Assembly (NCBI RefSeq): GCF_000284415.1
Contig: NC_017059.1
Span: 287,141-319,572, forward strand
Length of the DNA stretch: 32,432 bases
From: Pararhodospirillum photometricum DSM 122
GTDB lineage: Bacteria > Pseudomonadota > Alphaproteobacteria > Rhodospirillales > Rhodospirillaceae
Direction of reading: 5' to 3'
The translations under genes and the position numbers were made by a program. Every line of letters starts with the position of its first letter. Position 1 is the first letter of the stretch. Below, one piece after another: positions 7,132 to 15,871 of the stretch. The notes below the pieces were generated by a model. The model saw nothing but the letters and a program-made list of their open reading frames with translations, had not been told where the DNA came from and did no database searches.

Positions 7132-8376
7132 CTGCTCAGGCGTTTCAATCAGCGCCCGAAACGCCCGCAAAAACTCCGCCCCCACCGCCCCATCAACAGC
7201 GCGATGATCAACCGACAAGGTGCAACTCATCACGGTGGCCACCGCCAACGCCCCGTCCTTGACCACCGGCCGCGCCTCGGCCGCCCCTACCGCCAGCAAG
7301 CAGGCCTGGGGCGGGTTGATAATGGCCGCGAAGTGGCTGATGCCGTACATCCCCAAGTTGGAAATCGAAAAACCACCGCCCTGATACTCCTCGGGCCGCA
7401 ACTGCCCCTCGCGGGCGCGGGCGGCGAAATCGCGCATCTCGGCGGCGATGGTGGAGAGCCCCTTGTGGTCGGCGTGGCGAACCACCGGCGTAATCAGGCC
7501 GCCCGGGGTGGCGACCGCAACGGCGATGTCCACGTCCTGCCAAAACAAGATGGCGTCCTCGCGCCAACTGGCATTGGCGGCCGGCACCCGGCGCAGGGCC
7601 TGGGCCACCGCCTTGATGATCATGTCGTTGACCGAGATCTTGCCGTCTAGGCCCAGCGCCCCGGCCTGGGCGTTGAGCCGCTGGCGCAGGCCCAGCAGCG
7701 CATCAACCTCGCAGTCCACCGTCAGGTAGAAATGGGGCACGGTCTGCTTGGACTCGGTCAGGCGCCGAGCGATGACCCGGCGCATGGTGGTGTGGGGCTC
7801 GGCCCGATGCGGCGGCAAAGGGCCCCCAGCGGCCGCAGCCGGCAGCGGCGCCGCGGCCGCTGGCATGACCGGCGGCAGCAGCGAGACCACCGGCTCGGCC
7901 GGTCGCGGGGCGGCCAGGGCGTGTTCTACGTCGCGGCGGATGATCCGGCCATGGGGACCGCTCCCCGTCACCGCGCGCAGATCCAAATGAGACTCGGCCG
8001 CAAGGCGCCGGGCCAAGGGGCTGGCCACAATCCGCCCGCTTGGCGGCGGGGGCGGCGGCTCCTCCAAGACCTTGGGAGGCGGTGCGGGGCTGGCGGGCGG
8101 GGCGGCCTCGCGATCCAGAACGGCCGGATCCTCGCCCTCCTCTAACAACCAAGCGATGGTCTGGTTGACCGCAATGCCCGGGGTGCCGGCCGGCACCAGG
8201 ATGCGGGCCAGAACGCCCTCATCCACCGCCTCGACCTCCATGGTGGCCTTGTCGGTTTCGATTTCCAGCAAGACATCGCCGCTTGCCACGCGGTCGCCCT
8301 CTTGCTTGAGCCAGCGGGCCAGGGTGCCTTCCGTCATGGTGGGCGACAAGGCAGGCATGAGGATCGGCACAGGCAT
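6865..8376 (-). CDS. pdhC: Pyruvate dehydrogenase E2, dihydrolipoamide acetyltransferase, with foreign C-terminal tail
   Basis: E2 transfers the acetyl group from lipoate to CoA and forms the core of the PDH complex. Residues 1-80 are a lipoyl domain with the lipoylated K43 (EIETDKATMEVEA). Residues about 116-152 are the E1/E3-binding domain (VASPLARRLAAESHLDL). The catalytic domain runs from about 190 to 415 and carries the active-site motif DHRAVDG (H391, D395). The family normally ends a few residues after AFRALIETPEQ. Here, from about residue 415 (nt 7132), the frame enters the IS5 remnant out of phase and adds about 88 unrelated residues before the stop at 6865. The core is intact, so activity is possible, but the natural stop is lost. 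The ribosome site (gggggag) supports ATG 8376. Confidence 0.88.
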   Translation of the reverse strand: MPVPILMPALSPTMTEGTLARWLKQEGDRVASGDVLLEIETDKATMEVEAVDEGVLARILVPAGTPGIAVNQTIAWLLEEGEDPAVLDREAAPPASPAPPPKVLEEPPPPPPSGRIVASPLARRLAAESHLDLRAVTGSGPHGRIIRRDVEHALAAPRPAEPVVSLLPPVMPAAAAPLPAAAAGGPLPPHRAEPHTTMRRVIARRLTESKQTVPHFYLTVDCEVDALLGLRQRLNAQAGALGLDGKISVNDMIIKAVAQALRRVPAANASWREDAILFWQDVDIAVAVATPGGLITPVVRHADHKGLSTIAAEMRDFAARAREGQLRPEEYQGGGFSISNLGMYGISHFAAIINPPQACLLAVGAAEARPVVKDGALAVATVMSCTLSVDHRAVDGAVGAEFLRAFRALIETPEQIPPIARARTRSSWRNGACARRSIFAGHRANHCHRPTLRPTPPAPRCARPSSMSSRARKGRWPSSSAPSASPGPKPRSAWPISSTTCAA

Positions 8377-8446
8377 CGGGTCTACTCCCCCTTCCGACGA
8401 ACCAGCTTCCGGGACGGAACACCTCCCGCCCCCTTTCTGAGGGGTC

Positions 8447-8467
8447 TGGGGAGGCCCGCCTCCCCCA
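8447..8467. repeat. Copy of the GC-rich intergenic palindrome, inside the pdh operon
   Basis: TGGGGAGGC-cc-GCCTCCCCCA forms a near-perfect hairpin in the 102-bp gap between pdhB and pdhC, preceded by ggggtc as in other copies. This copy lacks a good T-tract, so complete termination is unlikely. It may act as a partial terminator or an mRNA-stabilising element within the operon. Confidence 0.75.
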
Positions 8468-8478
8468 ACCTTCCTCTC

Positions 8479-9537
8479 CTAAAACGGCCCTTCCGGCCGC
8501 CCCGCCGACGCCGGACAAATGGCCCGCACCGCCGCTAGGATTTTCTCCGGGGTCGGCAAAGCCAGCCGCTCCAAGTTGGCGGCATAGGGCATGGGCACAT
8601 CCTCGCCAGTGACCCGCACCACCGGGGCATCGAGCCAGTCAAACGCCTGCTCCATCAAGACGGCAGCAATCTCGGCGCCAACACCAGCATACGGCCAGCC
8701 CTCTTCCACACTGATACAGCGATTGGTCTTACGCACCGAAGCCACAAGGGTGGCGGTATCCAGGGGCCGCAAGGTGCGCAGATTGATCACCTCGACCGAG
8801 ATCCCGGCCTCGGCCGCTAGCCGCGCCGCCTCCAGCGCCAGCCCGACCATGCGCGAAAAGGCAACCACGGTCACATCCGTACCGGCCCGCTCGACGTGAG
8901 CCTGCCCCAAGGGCAACACCAAATCGGGATCCTCCGGCAGATCGAACTCCTGCCCATAGAGGATCTCGTTTTCCAGGAAGACGACGGGGTTAGGATCGCG
9001 GATGGCCGCCTTGAGGAGCCCCTTGGCATCGGTGGCATTCCAGGGCGCCACCACCTTGAGGCCGGGGCAGTGGGCATACCACGAGGCGAAGCACTGGCTA
9101 TGCTGGGCCGCCACCCGCGCCGCCGCCCCGTTGGGCCCGCGAAACACGATGGGACAGCCCAACTGGCCGCCCGACATGTAGAGGGTCTTGGCGGCCGAGT
9201 TGATGATCTGGTCGATGGCCTGCATGGAAAAATTGAAGGTCATGAACTCGACCACCGGCCGCAGCCCGGCAAACGCAGCGCCTACCGCAAGGCCGGTAAA
9301 GCCCATCTCGGTGATCGGGGTGTCGATGACCCGCTTGGGGCCAAAGGCATCAAGAAGGCCCTGGCTGACCTTATAGGCGCCTTGGTACTGGCCGACCTCC
9401 TCGCCCAGCAAAAAAACCGACTCGTCGCGGCGCATTTCCTCGGCCAAGGCATCGCGCAGGGCCTCGCGCACACTCTGGCGCGTCAACGCCCCCCGGGAGC
9501 CGGACGGCGACGGGGCGTGAAGGGAGGGAGGGGTCAT
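8479..9537 (-). CDS. pdhB: Pyruvate dehydrogenase E1 component, beta subunit
   Basis: The E1 alpha/beta pair decarboxylates pyruvate with thiamine diphosphate. The 352-residue protein has the transketolase-like pyrimidine-binding domain ([54 protein letters not shown]) and the C-terminal transketolase domain ([19 protein letters not shown]). E1-beta of several alphaproteobacteria carries an N-terminal lipoyl domain; this one starts directly with a short Pro/Ser-rich stretch and the catalytic fold, so E2 provides the only lipoyl domain seen here. ATG 9537 is preferred over a longer start at 9621, because the latter would overlap pdhA and adds non-conserved residues. It begins 20 bp after the pdhA stop. 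Confidence 0.94.
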   Translation of the reverse strand: MTPPSLHAPSPSGSRGALTRQSVREALRDALAEEMRRDESVFLLGEEVGQYQGAYKVSQGLLDAFGPKRVIDTPITEMGFTGLAVGAAFAGLRPVVEFMTFNFSMQAIDQIINSAAKTLYMSGGQLGCPIVFRGPNGAAARVAAQHSQCFASWYAHCPGLKVVAPWNATDAKGLLKAAIRDPNPVVFLENEILYGQEFDLPEDPDLVLPLGQAHVERAGTDVTVVAFSRMVGLALEAARLAAEAGISVEVINLRTLRPLDTATLVASVRKTNRCISVEEGWPYAGVGAEIAAVLMEQAFDWLDAPVVRVTGEDVPMPYAANLERLALPTPEKILAAVRAICPASAGRPEGPF

Positions 9538-9556
9538 GATGGGGGACACTCCAGGA

Positions 9557-10546
9557 TCAGGCCTCGACCAGCACGTCGGTATACAGCTCGGCCGGGTCGG
9601 GTTCGGGGCTGGACTGGGCAAAGGCGGCGGCCTCGCCCACCACGGCCTTGACGACGCGGTCCATCTCCTTCAGCCCCGCCTCGTCGATCAGCCCCTCGGC
9701 CAGCAGGCGGGCGCGCAGGGCATCGAGCGGGTCATGTTCGCTGCGCACCTTCTCGACCTCTTCCTTGCTGCGGTATTTGGCCGGATCGGACATGGAGTGG
9801 CCGCGATAGCGGTAGGTTTTCATTTCCAGCAACACGGGCCCCTCGCCAGCCCGGGCGCGCGCCACCGCCTCGGCCGCGCCGTCGCGCACCGCCAGGACAT
9901 CCATGCCGTCCAGGGACAGGCCGGGAATGCCAAAGGACTCGCCGCGCCGCGCCAGATCACGCATGGCGCTGGCCCGCTCCACCGAGGTTCCCATGCCATA
10001 GCGATTGTTTTCAATCACATAGACCACGGGCAGCGCCCACAGGGCCGCCATGTTGAAGCTCTCGTACACCTGCCCCTGGTTGGCCGCGCCATCGCCCAGA
10101 TAGCAAAAACACACGCCGCCATCGCTCCGGTATTTGTGGGCAAAGGCCAGCCCGGTTCCCAACGGCACTTGCGCGGCCACGATGCCATGCCCGCCATAAA
10201 AGCCGCGCGGCTTGCTGAACATGTGCATGGAGCCGCCTTTGCCGCGCGAATAACCGCCGGCGCGGCCGGTCAACTCGGCCATCACCCCGGCCGGATCCAT
10301 GCCGGTGGCCAGCATGTGCCCATGATCGCGATAGCTGGTCAGCACCGAATCCCCCGGCCGGGCCAGCGACTGCAAGCCAACCACCACGGCTTCCTGGCCG
10401 ATATAGAGATGGCAAAAACCGCCGATCAGGCCCATGCCATAGAGCTGACCCGCCTTCTCCTCGAAGCGGCGGATGAGGAGCATGTCGCGATAGAGGGCCG
10501 TGAGGTCCACGCTTGGTTCGGATCCTTGGGGGACGCTCTCGGCCAT
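9557..10546 (-). CDS. pdhA: Pyruvate dehydrogenase E1 component, alpha subunit
   Basis: The 329-residue protein carries the thiamine diphosphate motif GDGAANQG (151-158) through [10 protein letters not shown], and the flexible loop [20 protein letters not shown] that is typical of pyruvate-type E1 alpha. It works with pdhB (20 bp downstream) and pdhC in converting pyruvate to acetyl-CoA. The start at 10546 has a good aaggag ribosome site. It is the first gene of the minus-strand operon, and its promoter should lie in the 367-bp gap shared with divergent siaA. Acetoin dehydrogenase subunits have similar length, but the sequence style and the alpha-type E2 favour PDH. Confidence 0.94.
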   Translation of the reverse strand: MAESVPQGSEPSVDLTALYRDMLLIRRFEEKAGQLYGMGLIGGFCHLYIGQEAVVVGLQSLARPGDSVLTSYRDHGHMLATGMDPAGVMAELTGRAGGYSRGKGGSMHMFSKPRGFYGGHGIVAAQVPLGTGLAFAHKYRSDGGVCFCYLGDGAANQGQVYESFNMAALWALPVVYVIENNRYGMGTSVERASAMRDLARRGESFGIPGLSLDGMDVLAVRDGAAEAVARARAGEGPVLLEMKTYRYRGHSMSDPAKYRSKEEVEKVRSEHDPLDALRARLLAEGLIDEAGLKEMDRVVKAVVGEAAAFAQSSPEPDPAELYTDVLVEA

Positions 10547-10913
10547 GGTGTCTCACTCCTTCGTCGAATGGCGCCCAGAGGGCTGTGCCTTTTGGAAGGT
10601 AGGACACCGCTTGTCAGGATCAAGAGAAAGTTTTGGCTAATTGCCTGTCCCGCAACGCACAAAAGCGTCCCCTTGCCCCCACCTCGCAGATAGAACTCTT
10701 CTCTAGAATTATTTTTTACTCTTCCCCCAATGCGCCAATCCCCCCCCTCAAACCCCGGACCCGTCCGCAGGACGCAAGAGACCAAGGGGTCTGGGGGGCC
10801 TGCGCCTTCCCTCCCTCTCCTTTCCCCCCGAAGCCCGGATGGTTTTGCCCATTGAACAGGCCCTCACAGCACACTAGCCTAGACGCTGTCCTCGGCCGCA
10901 CGGAGCCCCCGCC
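10547..10913. other. Divergent intergenic region between pdhA and siaA
   Basis: This gap must hold the promoters for pdhABC (minus) and siaABCD (plus). A notably AT-rich patch lies at about 10694-10724 (ctagaattattttttac), but no convincing -35/-10 pair was found on either strand. A degenerate copy of the GC-rich repeat occurs at about 10786-10830 (aaggggtctggggggcc followed by a pyrimidine-rich tract). No gene is visible here. Confidence 0.6.
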
Positions 10914-12950
10914 ATGACCGAGCCCGCCGCCACTGTTCTCTCTGCCCCCGGCCTACGGCGTTGGGGGCTGCGGGCCAAAACCATTGCCCTGGTTCTTGGG
11001 GCCACCGGTCTTTGCGGCGTCTTCGCCCTCGTGGTCAGCCACTTTGTCATCCAGGACATCCGCACCGACCTCGGGGTGGCCCTGGCGAGAGAAAATGCGT
11101 TTTTGACGCAGCAACGCGCCCAAGCCACCGTTGGCCTGGAACTGGCCTTGTCGCGCCGGCTGGCCGAGAGTTTGGTGCTGCGGGCTTGGTTGAGCGACGA
11201 GGAAAACCCCGACCATCGCGCCCGTTTTTTCGAGGAAGGCGAGAACTTCCGCCGGGCCTTCGCCTCCAAAAGCTACTTTGTGGCTTCGGAGACGAGCCGG
11301 CGCTTTTACTATAGCGATCCCGACCACGCGCCGACGCCCGCCATCGGCTATACCCTGCAGCGGGAGGCGCCGACCAACGCGTGGTATTTTGCGACCCTGG
11401 CCCAGCCCGATGGCCTGTGGATCAACGTTGATCACGACAAAACTTTCGACGTAACCAATGTCTGGATCAATGTGATGGTACGCGATGCCCAGGGCCGGCC
11501 CCTGGGGGTGGTGGGCACGGGAATCAGCCTGGGCCGGTTTGTCGAGCAGGTCCTGGGGACCTCGCACCTAAGCGTCACCACCATGATTGTGGACACCCAA
11601 GGGGCCGTGGTGGCTCACCCCGACCCCAGCCGCATGGAGTTCGACCTCGCGGGCAAGGCTCGGGCCGAGAAAACTGTGTTTTCCCTGTTTGCTTCGTCTC
11701 AAGATCGCGAGCAACTCAAGGCCCTGATGACCGCCGCCCATGCCAAGCCGGACAGCGTGTTCACGGCGGTGCTGGGCGGAGAGACGCTCTCGCGCATGGT
11801 GGCGGTGGCGGCGGTGCCCTCCTTGGACTGGCTCATCCTGGCGTCGGTGGATCCTCAGCACCGCCCGGTTCTGACCCCACGCCGCTTGCTGATTATCGGA
11901 TCCCTGGCGGGGGTTTTGCTTTTGTCCCTGGCGTTGGCCACGGGCCTGGGCTTCGACCGACTGGTGCTGCGGCCCCTGGCCGACCTCAGCCGTTCCTTAC
12001 GTCGGGTGGGCACGGGCGAGTATGACCTTCCGCCCCTGTCGTCCCGCCAAGACGAATTGGGGGAACTGACCCGAGCCTTTGACGGGATGGCGCGGCAGGT
12101 CCGGGCCCACTCCGACCACCTGGAGCACTTGGTCAGCGAGCGCACCCATGAACTGATGGCAGTCCATGCCCGTCTGAGCGATACGCATCGCCTGCTCACC
12201 GACAGCGTGCGCTACGCCAGCTTGATTCAACGGGCGATCTTGCCCGATCGCCTGCTCGAAGAAAACTGCCCCGGCTCTTACTTTGTCTTGTGGCGACCAC
12301 GGGATGTGGTGGGCGGCGATTTTTACGTCTATCGCGCCAACCAGCGAGGCTGTCTGTTCGGCGTCGTGGATTGTGCGGGGCACGGGGTTCCCGGGGCGTG
12401 CATGACCATGATTGCCCATGCGGCTTTGGAAGTGGCCCTGCGTGACGGCCCCCCGGACGATCCCGCCGGACTGCTCGCGCGTACCGACGCGGTGGCGCGC
12501 TCCATGCTCCCCGCCAGCGAACGCGACGCCCGGGTGGCGACCAGCATCGACATGGGTCTGGTCTTCGTGGCGCTGGACACGCAAACCCTGACCTTTGCCG
12601 GGGCCCACCTGTCCTTGTTGTGGAGCCATGGGGGAGAAAGTGGAGAAATCCCGGGCGACCGCCGGGGCCTCAACGACCGCAAGCCGGGCCACTATACCAA
12701 CACGACCTTACCGCTGGTCCACGGACGCACCTACTATCTGGTGACCGATGGCCTGCTGGACCAAGCGGGCGGTGCGCACGGGTTCGGGTTTGGCCCGAGC
12801 CGCTTTCGCGCGTGGATGAACACCCATGCCGACTTGGCGCTTGACCTCCAAAAAGCGAGCCTGGAACAAACCCTGGATGCCTATCGCGGCGACCAGGGAC
12901 AACGTGACGATATCACCGTTTTGGCGTTTCGCTTTGAGTCGAGCGCCTGA
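10914..12950 (+). CDS. siaA: SiaA-like membrane sensor phosphatase (dCache-HAMP-PP2C)
   Basis: The 678-residue product has a first membrane helix at about residues 23-46 and a large periplasmic double-Cache-like sensor domain (about 48-315, with TNAWYFATLAQPDGLWINVD). A second membrane helix lies at about 323-345, followed by HAMP (about 344-397) and a short coiled coil. From about residue 433 there is a SpoIIE/PP2C phosphatase domain with metal-binding acidic motifs VVGGDFYVY, VDCAGHGVPGA and GQRDDITVLAF. In Pseudomonas aeruginosa, SiaA dephosphorylates SiaC and so switches on the diguanylate cyclase SiaD. The same four-gene order follows here, which makes that role likely. The periplasmic ligand is unknown. 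Confidence 0.9.
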   Translation: MTEPAATVLSAPGLRRWGLRAKTIALVLGATGLCGVFALVVSHFVIQDIRTDLGVALARENAFLTQQRAQATVGLELALSRRLAESLVLRAWLSDEENPDHRARFFEEGENFRRAFASKSYFVASETSRRFYYSDPDHAPTPAIGYTLQREAPTNAWYFATLAQPDGLWINVDHDKTFDVTNVWINVMVRDAQGRPLGVVGTGISLGRFVEQVLGTSHLSVTTMIVDTQGAVVAHPDPSRMEFDLAGKARAEKTVFSLFASSQDREQLKALMTAAHAKPDSVFTAVLGGETLSRMVAVAAVPSLDWLILASVDPQHRPVLTPRRLLIIGSLAGVLLLSLALATGLGFDRLVLRPLADLSRSLRRVGTGEYDLPPLSSRQDELGELTRAFDGMARQVRAHSDHLEHLVSERTHELMAVHARLSDTHRLLTDSVRYASLIQRAILPDRLLEENCPGSYFVLWRPRDVVGGDFYVYRANQRGCLFGVVDCAGHGVPGACMTMIAHAALEVALRDGPPDDPAGLLARTDAVARSMLPASERDARVATSIDMGLVFVALDTQTLTFAGAHLSLLWSHGGESGEIPGDRRGLNDRKPGHYTNTTLPLVHGRTYYLVTDGLLDQAGGAHGFGFGPSRFRAWMNTHADLALDLQKASLEQTLDAYRGDQGQRDDITVLAFRFESSA

Positions 12951-12979
12951 CGGTTTTCCCAGGAGCGGAGAATCCCCTG

Positions 12980-13645
12980 ATGATCGACCAGCCCCCCTTG
13001 CGGGACCCCACCCTCGCCCTGGCGCCGGATATTTACGCCCTGCGCGAAATCTTCAACCGCGAACGCATCATGCTGTGTTTTAACGGGCCGGTCACCGCCG
13101 CGTTGATCGAAGAGATCGGGGCGGCCTTGCGCCGGCACATGGAAGGACTGGCCGAATCAAGCTCGGCGGTTTCCGATGTCTTTTCCGTCTATATTGAAAT
13201 GACCCAAAATATCCGCCGCTACGTGCAAGACCATCCCGATCTGGCGCTGGAAACGGCGAGCTTGTTTGTCTCGCGCGATGATACCGGACACTATGTCATC
13301 AGCGCTGGCAACGTGGTTGCCCTCCCTGATGGCGAAGCCCTTGTCCAGCGTATCAACGCGCTGGCCCCCCTGACCAAGGAAGAGCTGAAGCGCTCCTTCA
13401 AAGCCCAGTTGCGCCAGCCCCGGGAGACTCTCAACGGAAGTGCTGGCCTTGGCCTGATCGACATGGCCCGCAAGGCAACCCAGCCTTTGCTCGCTGCGTT
13501 GCGGCCGTTGGAAAAGGACCGGTCCTTTTTTCCCTGCGTGTTGTCCTGTAGGGTGTCCCTTGGGGGGAGGCGAGCCCCTCTTTTTCTGGTACAAGGTCAT
13601 TCATGGAAACACTTGAGATCGCCCAAACCAAAGCCAGCCCCTTGA
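12980..13645 (+). CDS. siaB: SiaB-family protein kinase, C-terminus apparently frameshifted
   Basis: SiaB is the kinase that phosphorylates SiaC and opposes SiaA. The body matches the family (IYALREIFNRERIMLCFNGP, SVYIEMTQNIRRYVQDHPD, SAGLGLIDMARKATQPL). The frame as read gives 221 residues and overlaps siaC by 43 bp, with a tail rich in Arg, Pro and Cys that does not look like the family. After a run of six T's at about 13526-13531, one extra T would give SFFSLRVVL and a stop at 13551. That is a SiaB-like ending of about 190 residues, 51 bp before siaC. The cause may be a sequencing error in the homopolymer, a true mutation, or slippage. The start at 12980 has an aggagcggag ribosome site. 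Confidence 0.85.
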   Translation: MIDQPPLRDPTLALAPDIYALREIFNRERIMLCFNGPVTAALIEEIGAALRRHMEGLAESSSAVSDVFSVYIEMTQNIRRYVQDHPDLALETASLFVSRDDTGHYVISAGNVVALPDGEALVQRINALAPLTKEELKRSFKAQLRQPRETLNGSAGLGLIDMARKATQPLLAALRPLEKDRSFFPCVLSCRVSLGGRRAPLFLVQGHSWKHLRSPKPKPAP

Positions 13646-13989
13646 TCCGGGCCGACTGGGAGACCGGGACCATCACCATGTGCGGTGATTCCTATCCCGA
13701 AAATTCTTTTGAATTTTTTCAACCTCTTATCGACTGGGTCGAGGCCTTTTTGGCCCACGACTCCCGTCCGTTGCTCCTGGAGCTGGAGCTTCTCTACCTC
13801 AACACCAGCTCGATCAGGACCTTGATGGACATCCTTGACCAGTTGGAGGAGGCGTCGCGTCAGGGGCGCTTGGTGCGAGCCCGCTGGCTTTATGACGCCG
13901 CCAACGAACGGGTCGGCGAGTTGGCCCAGGAGTTCAAGGAAGATTGCACCTTCCCCTTTGATATTGTGACCAAGGCCGAGGCATCGTGA
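13603..13989 (+). CDS. siaC: SiaC-like STAS-fold partner-switch protein (DUF1987)
   Basis: SiaC is the phosphorylatable switch protein of the Sia pathway. The 128-residue product has the family features SPLIRADWETGTITMCGDSYPENSFEFF and, in LELLYLNTSSIRTLMDIL, a threonine at position 68, the residue phosphorylated in P. aeruginosa SiaC. By that model, unphosphorylated SiaC binds and activates SiaD, while SiaB and SiaA set its state. Its stop overlaps the GTG start of siaD (GTGA), so the two are translationally coupled. Its start lies within the extended frame of siaB as sequenced, but 51 bp after the likely true siaB stop. Confidence 0.92.
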   Translation: METLEIAQTKASPLIRADWETGTITMCGDSYPENSFEFFQPLIDWVEAFLAHDSRPLLLELELLYLNTSSIRTLMDILDQLEEASRQGRLVRARWLYDAANERVGELAQEFKEDCTFPFDIVTKAEAS

Positions 13990-14774
13990 AAGAGGCCCTG
14001 GATCTGCGCGTGACCACAGCCTTGGCGGCGGCTCACCCCGACCCGGAGGATCTGCGCGGCTTGCTGCAAGAGCTTTTTGACCGTTACCAGACACAACAAC
14101 GCCTTCTTGACCGCCTCACCCATATATCGGACCGCTACCAAAACGCAGAACGCGACCGTGGCCAGACCTACGCCGAAAACTACCAGCGCAAGGTGCGCCA
14201 AATTGAAAAAATTGTGCGCATCAGCGACCATTATCAGGCGATGCTCAGGTCCTTGAACGAGCATCTCCACACGATCTCCACCCATGACGAACTGACCGGC
14301 CTGCCCAATCGCCGCTACATGCGCGACCGTCTGGCACAGGAGATGGCCTATGCCGAGCGCCATCAAAGCGTGTTCAGCCTCGCCCTGGCCGACATTGATC
14401 GGTTTAAGACTATCAACGACACCTGGGGGCATTCGATGGGCGACCAAGTGCTCGCTCATACCGCGGCGCTGCTTCAGTCGGAAATTCGGGAGTATGACGT
14501 ATGCTCGCGCTGGGGCGGGGAGGAGTTCTTGCTGCTGTTTCCCTCGTGCCCGCTCGCCGAGGCGCTACTCCTGGCCGAGCGGTTGCGCGAGAGCGTTGCG
14601 GTCCCCGCGACCCCAAGCGACCTCCCCGGGGTGACGGTAAGCGTGGGCCTGACGGAAGTTCGACCCGGCGACAGCCTGGATGATGCCCTCAAACGGGCCG
14701 ATACGGCCCTGTACAAGGCCAAAGACCAAGGGCGCAACCGGGTGATCACGCTCTCGGGCAGGGGGCTTGCCTAA
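13986..14774 (+). CDS. siaD: SiaD-like diguanylate cyclase
   Basis: This enzyme makes cyclic di-GMP from two GTP. The 262-residue protein has an N-terminal helical stalk (about residues 25-95), then a GGDEF domain starting at DELTGLPNRRYMRDRL, with the metal-site segment LALADIDRFKTINDTWGH and the intact active-site motif RWGGEEF (GGEEF at 177-181). An RxxD inhibitory site (R168-E-Y-D171) sits exactly five residues before GGEEF, so product inhibition is likely. There is no membrane segment or sensor domain, in keeping with activation by SiaC. Translation starts at GTG 13986, overlapping the siaC stop by 4 bp. Confidence 0.94.
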   Translation: MKEALDLRVTTALAAAHPDPEDLRGLLQELFDRYQTQQRLLDRLTHISDRYQNAERDRGQTYAENYQRKVRQIEKIVRISDHYQAMLRSLNEHLHTISTHDELTGLPNRRYMRDRLAQEMAYAERHQSVFSLALADIDRFKTINDTWGHSMGDQVLAHTAALLQSEIREYDVCSRWGGEEFLLLFPSCPLAEALLLAERLRESVAVPATPSDLPGVTVSVGLTEVRPGDSLDDALKRADTALYKAKDQGRNRVITLSGRGLA

Positions 14775-14782
14775 AAATAGGG

Positions 14783-14899
14783 AAGGCTGGGGAGGCGGGC
14801 CGTCCCCACGACCCGGGGGGCGGGAGGGCCAATTAATAAAAAGAAAGCGGAGGTCTGGAGGCGTCAGCCTCCAGGCGGGGTCCGGGGCGGCAGCCCCGC
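14783..14899. repeat. Cluster of three GC-rich hairpins between siaD and ubiG
   Basis: Three stems are visible: TGGGGA/TCCCCA (14788-14808), CTGGAGGC-gtca-GCCTCCAG (14855-14874, perfect) and GGGGC-ggca-GCCCC (14884-14897). An AT-rich patch (aattaataaaaagaaa, about 14831-14846) precedes the second. siaD (plus) and ubiG (minus) converge here, so the cluster is well placed to terminate both. The first stem belongs to the window-wide palindrome family; the others are variants. Confidence 0.7.
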
Positions 14900-14924
14900 A
14901 TCACCGAAGCAGGCCCCCCCGCCC

Positions 14925-15668
14925 TTACGGCCGTACCGCGAACAGCAGGTAGTTCATGCTGACATCGGTGGTTTTGCTCCATTCCCCGGAGAGGGGATTG
15001 AAGGTCATGCCGGCGAGGTCACGGGTTTCGACGCCGGCGCGGCGCAGGCCATCGGAGAACTCGCTAGGTTTCAGGAACTTGCGCCAGTCGTGGGTTCCGC
15101 GCGGCAGCCAGCGCAGAACGTATTCGGCGCCGAACTTGGCGAGGGCCAGGGCCTTGACGGTGCGGTTCAAGGTGGCGCCGACCAGGGCACCGCCGGGGCG
15201 CAGCAAGGCACCGACCGACTGGAAGAACAGGTCAAGGTCGGCGACGTGTTCGACCACTTCCATGATCAAGACGGCATCGAAGGTAGCGCCCTCGGCCGCC
15301 AGATCTTCCGGGGTGGCGACGCGGTAGGTCACGGGCACGCCGGAGCGCTGGGCGTGGTTGCTGGCCGTGCCGACATTGCGCTCGGCGGCGTCGATGCCGA
15401 CCACCTCGAATCCGAGGCGGGCCAGGGGCTCGCACAGCAGGCCGCCGCCGCAGCCCACATCAAGCAGGCGCAAGCCCTCGAAGGGACGCTCGACGTCGAG
15501 GGATCGGCCGAAGTGCTGGGCCATGTGATCGCGGATGAAGGCGATGCGCACGGGATTGAACTTGTGCAACGGCTTGAACTTGCCTTCGGGATCCCACCAG
15601 GCGTCGGCCATGGCGCTGAACTTGGCCAGTTCCGCCGGCAAGGCGGTGCTGGGACTCGTGGTCGTCAT
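14925..15668 (-). CDS. ubiG: UbiG, bifunctional O-methyltransferase of ubiquinone synthesis
   Basis: UbiG performs both SAM-dependent O-methylations in ubiquinone synthesis. The 247-residue protein begins with the family N terminus ([35 protein letters not shown]). It has the SAM-binding motif [19 protein letters not shown], the acidic VVGIDAAE and the later motif [14 protein letters not shown], and ends with [14 protein letters not shown] 15668 is chosen because gggagag lies just upstream. The minus-strand frame stays open far beyond this, antisense to lysC, which is not coding. It is divergent from lysC, its usual neighbour in alphaproteobacteria. Confidence 0.94.
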   Translation of the reverse strand: MTTTSPSTALPAELAKFSAMADAWWDPEGKFKPLHKFNPVRIAFIRDHMAQHFGRSLDVERPFEGLRLLDVGCGGGLLCEPLARLGFEVVGIDAAERNVGTASNHAQRSGVPVTYRVATPEDLAAEGATFDAVLIMEVVEHVADLDLFFQSVGALLRPGGALVGATLNRTVKALALAKFGAEYVLRWLPRGTHDWRKFLKPSEFSDGLRRAGVETRDLAGMTFNPLSGEWSKTTDVSMNYLLFAVRP

Positions 15669-15871
15669 CGGGGTCTCTCCCATTGCCGTTGACCGGGCCT
15701 CGCCGCCTGGAGAGGTCCGCCTTAAGCCAGTGATACGGCCGCCCTGCCCGGCTGGACCGCCCCGGCCCGGCCTTTGTGCGGCCCCGAAGGATGGGGGGCC
15801 GTATCCCCGCTTGCGGGGGGCGACGCGCTGCTTTACTACACGGCGCGGAACCGGGGAGCAACCGGACGCGA

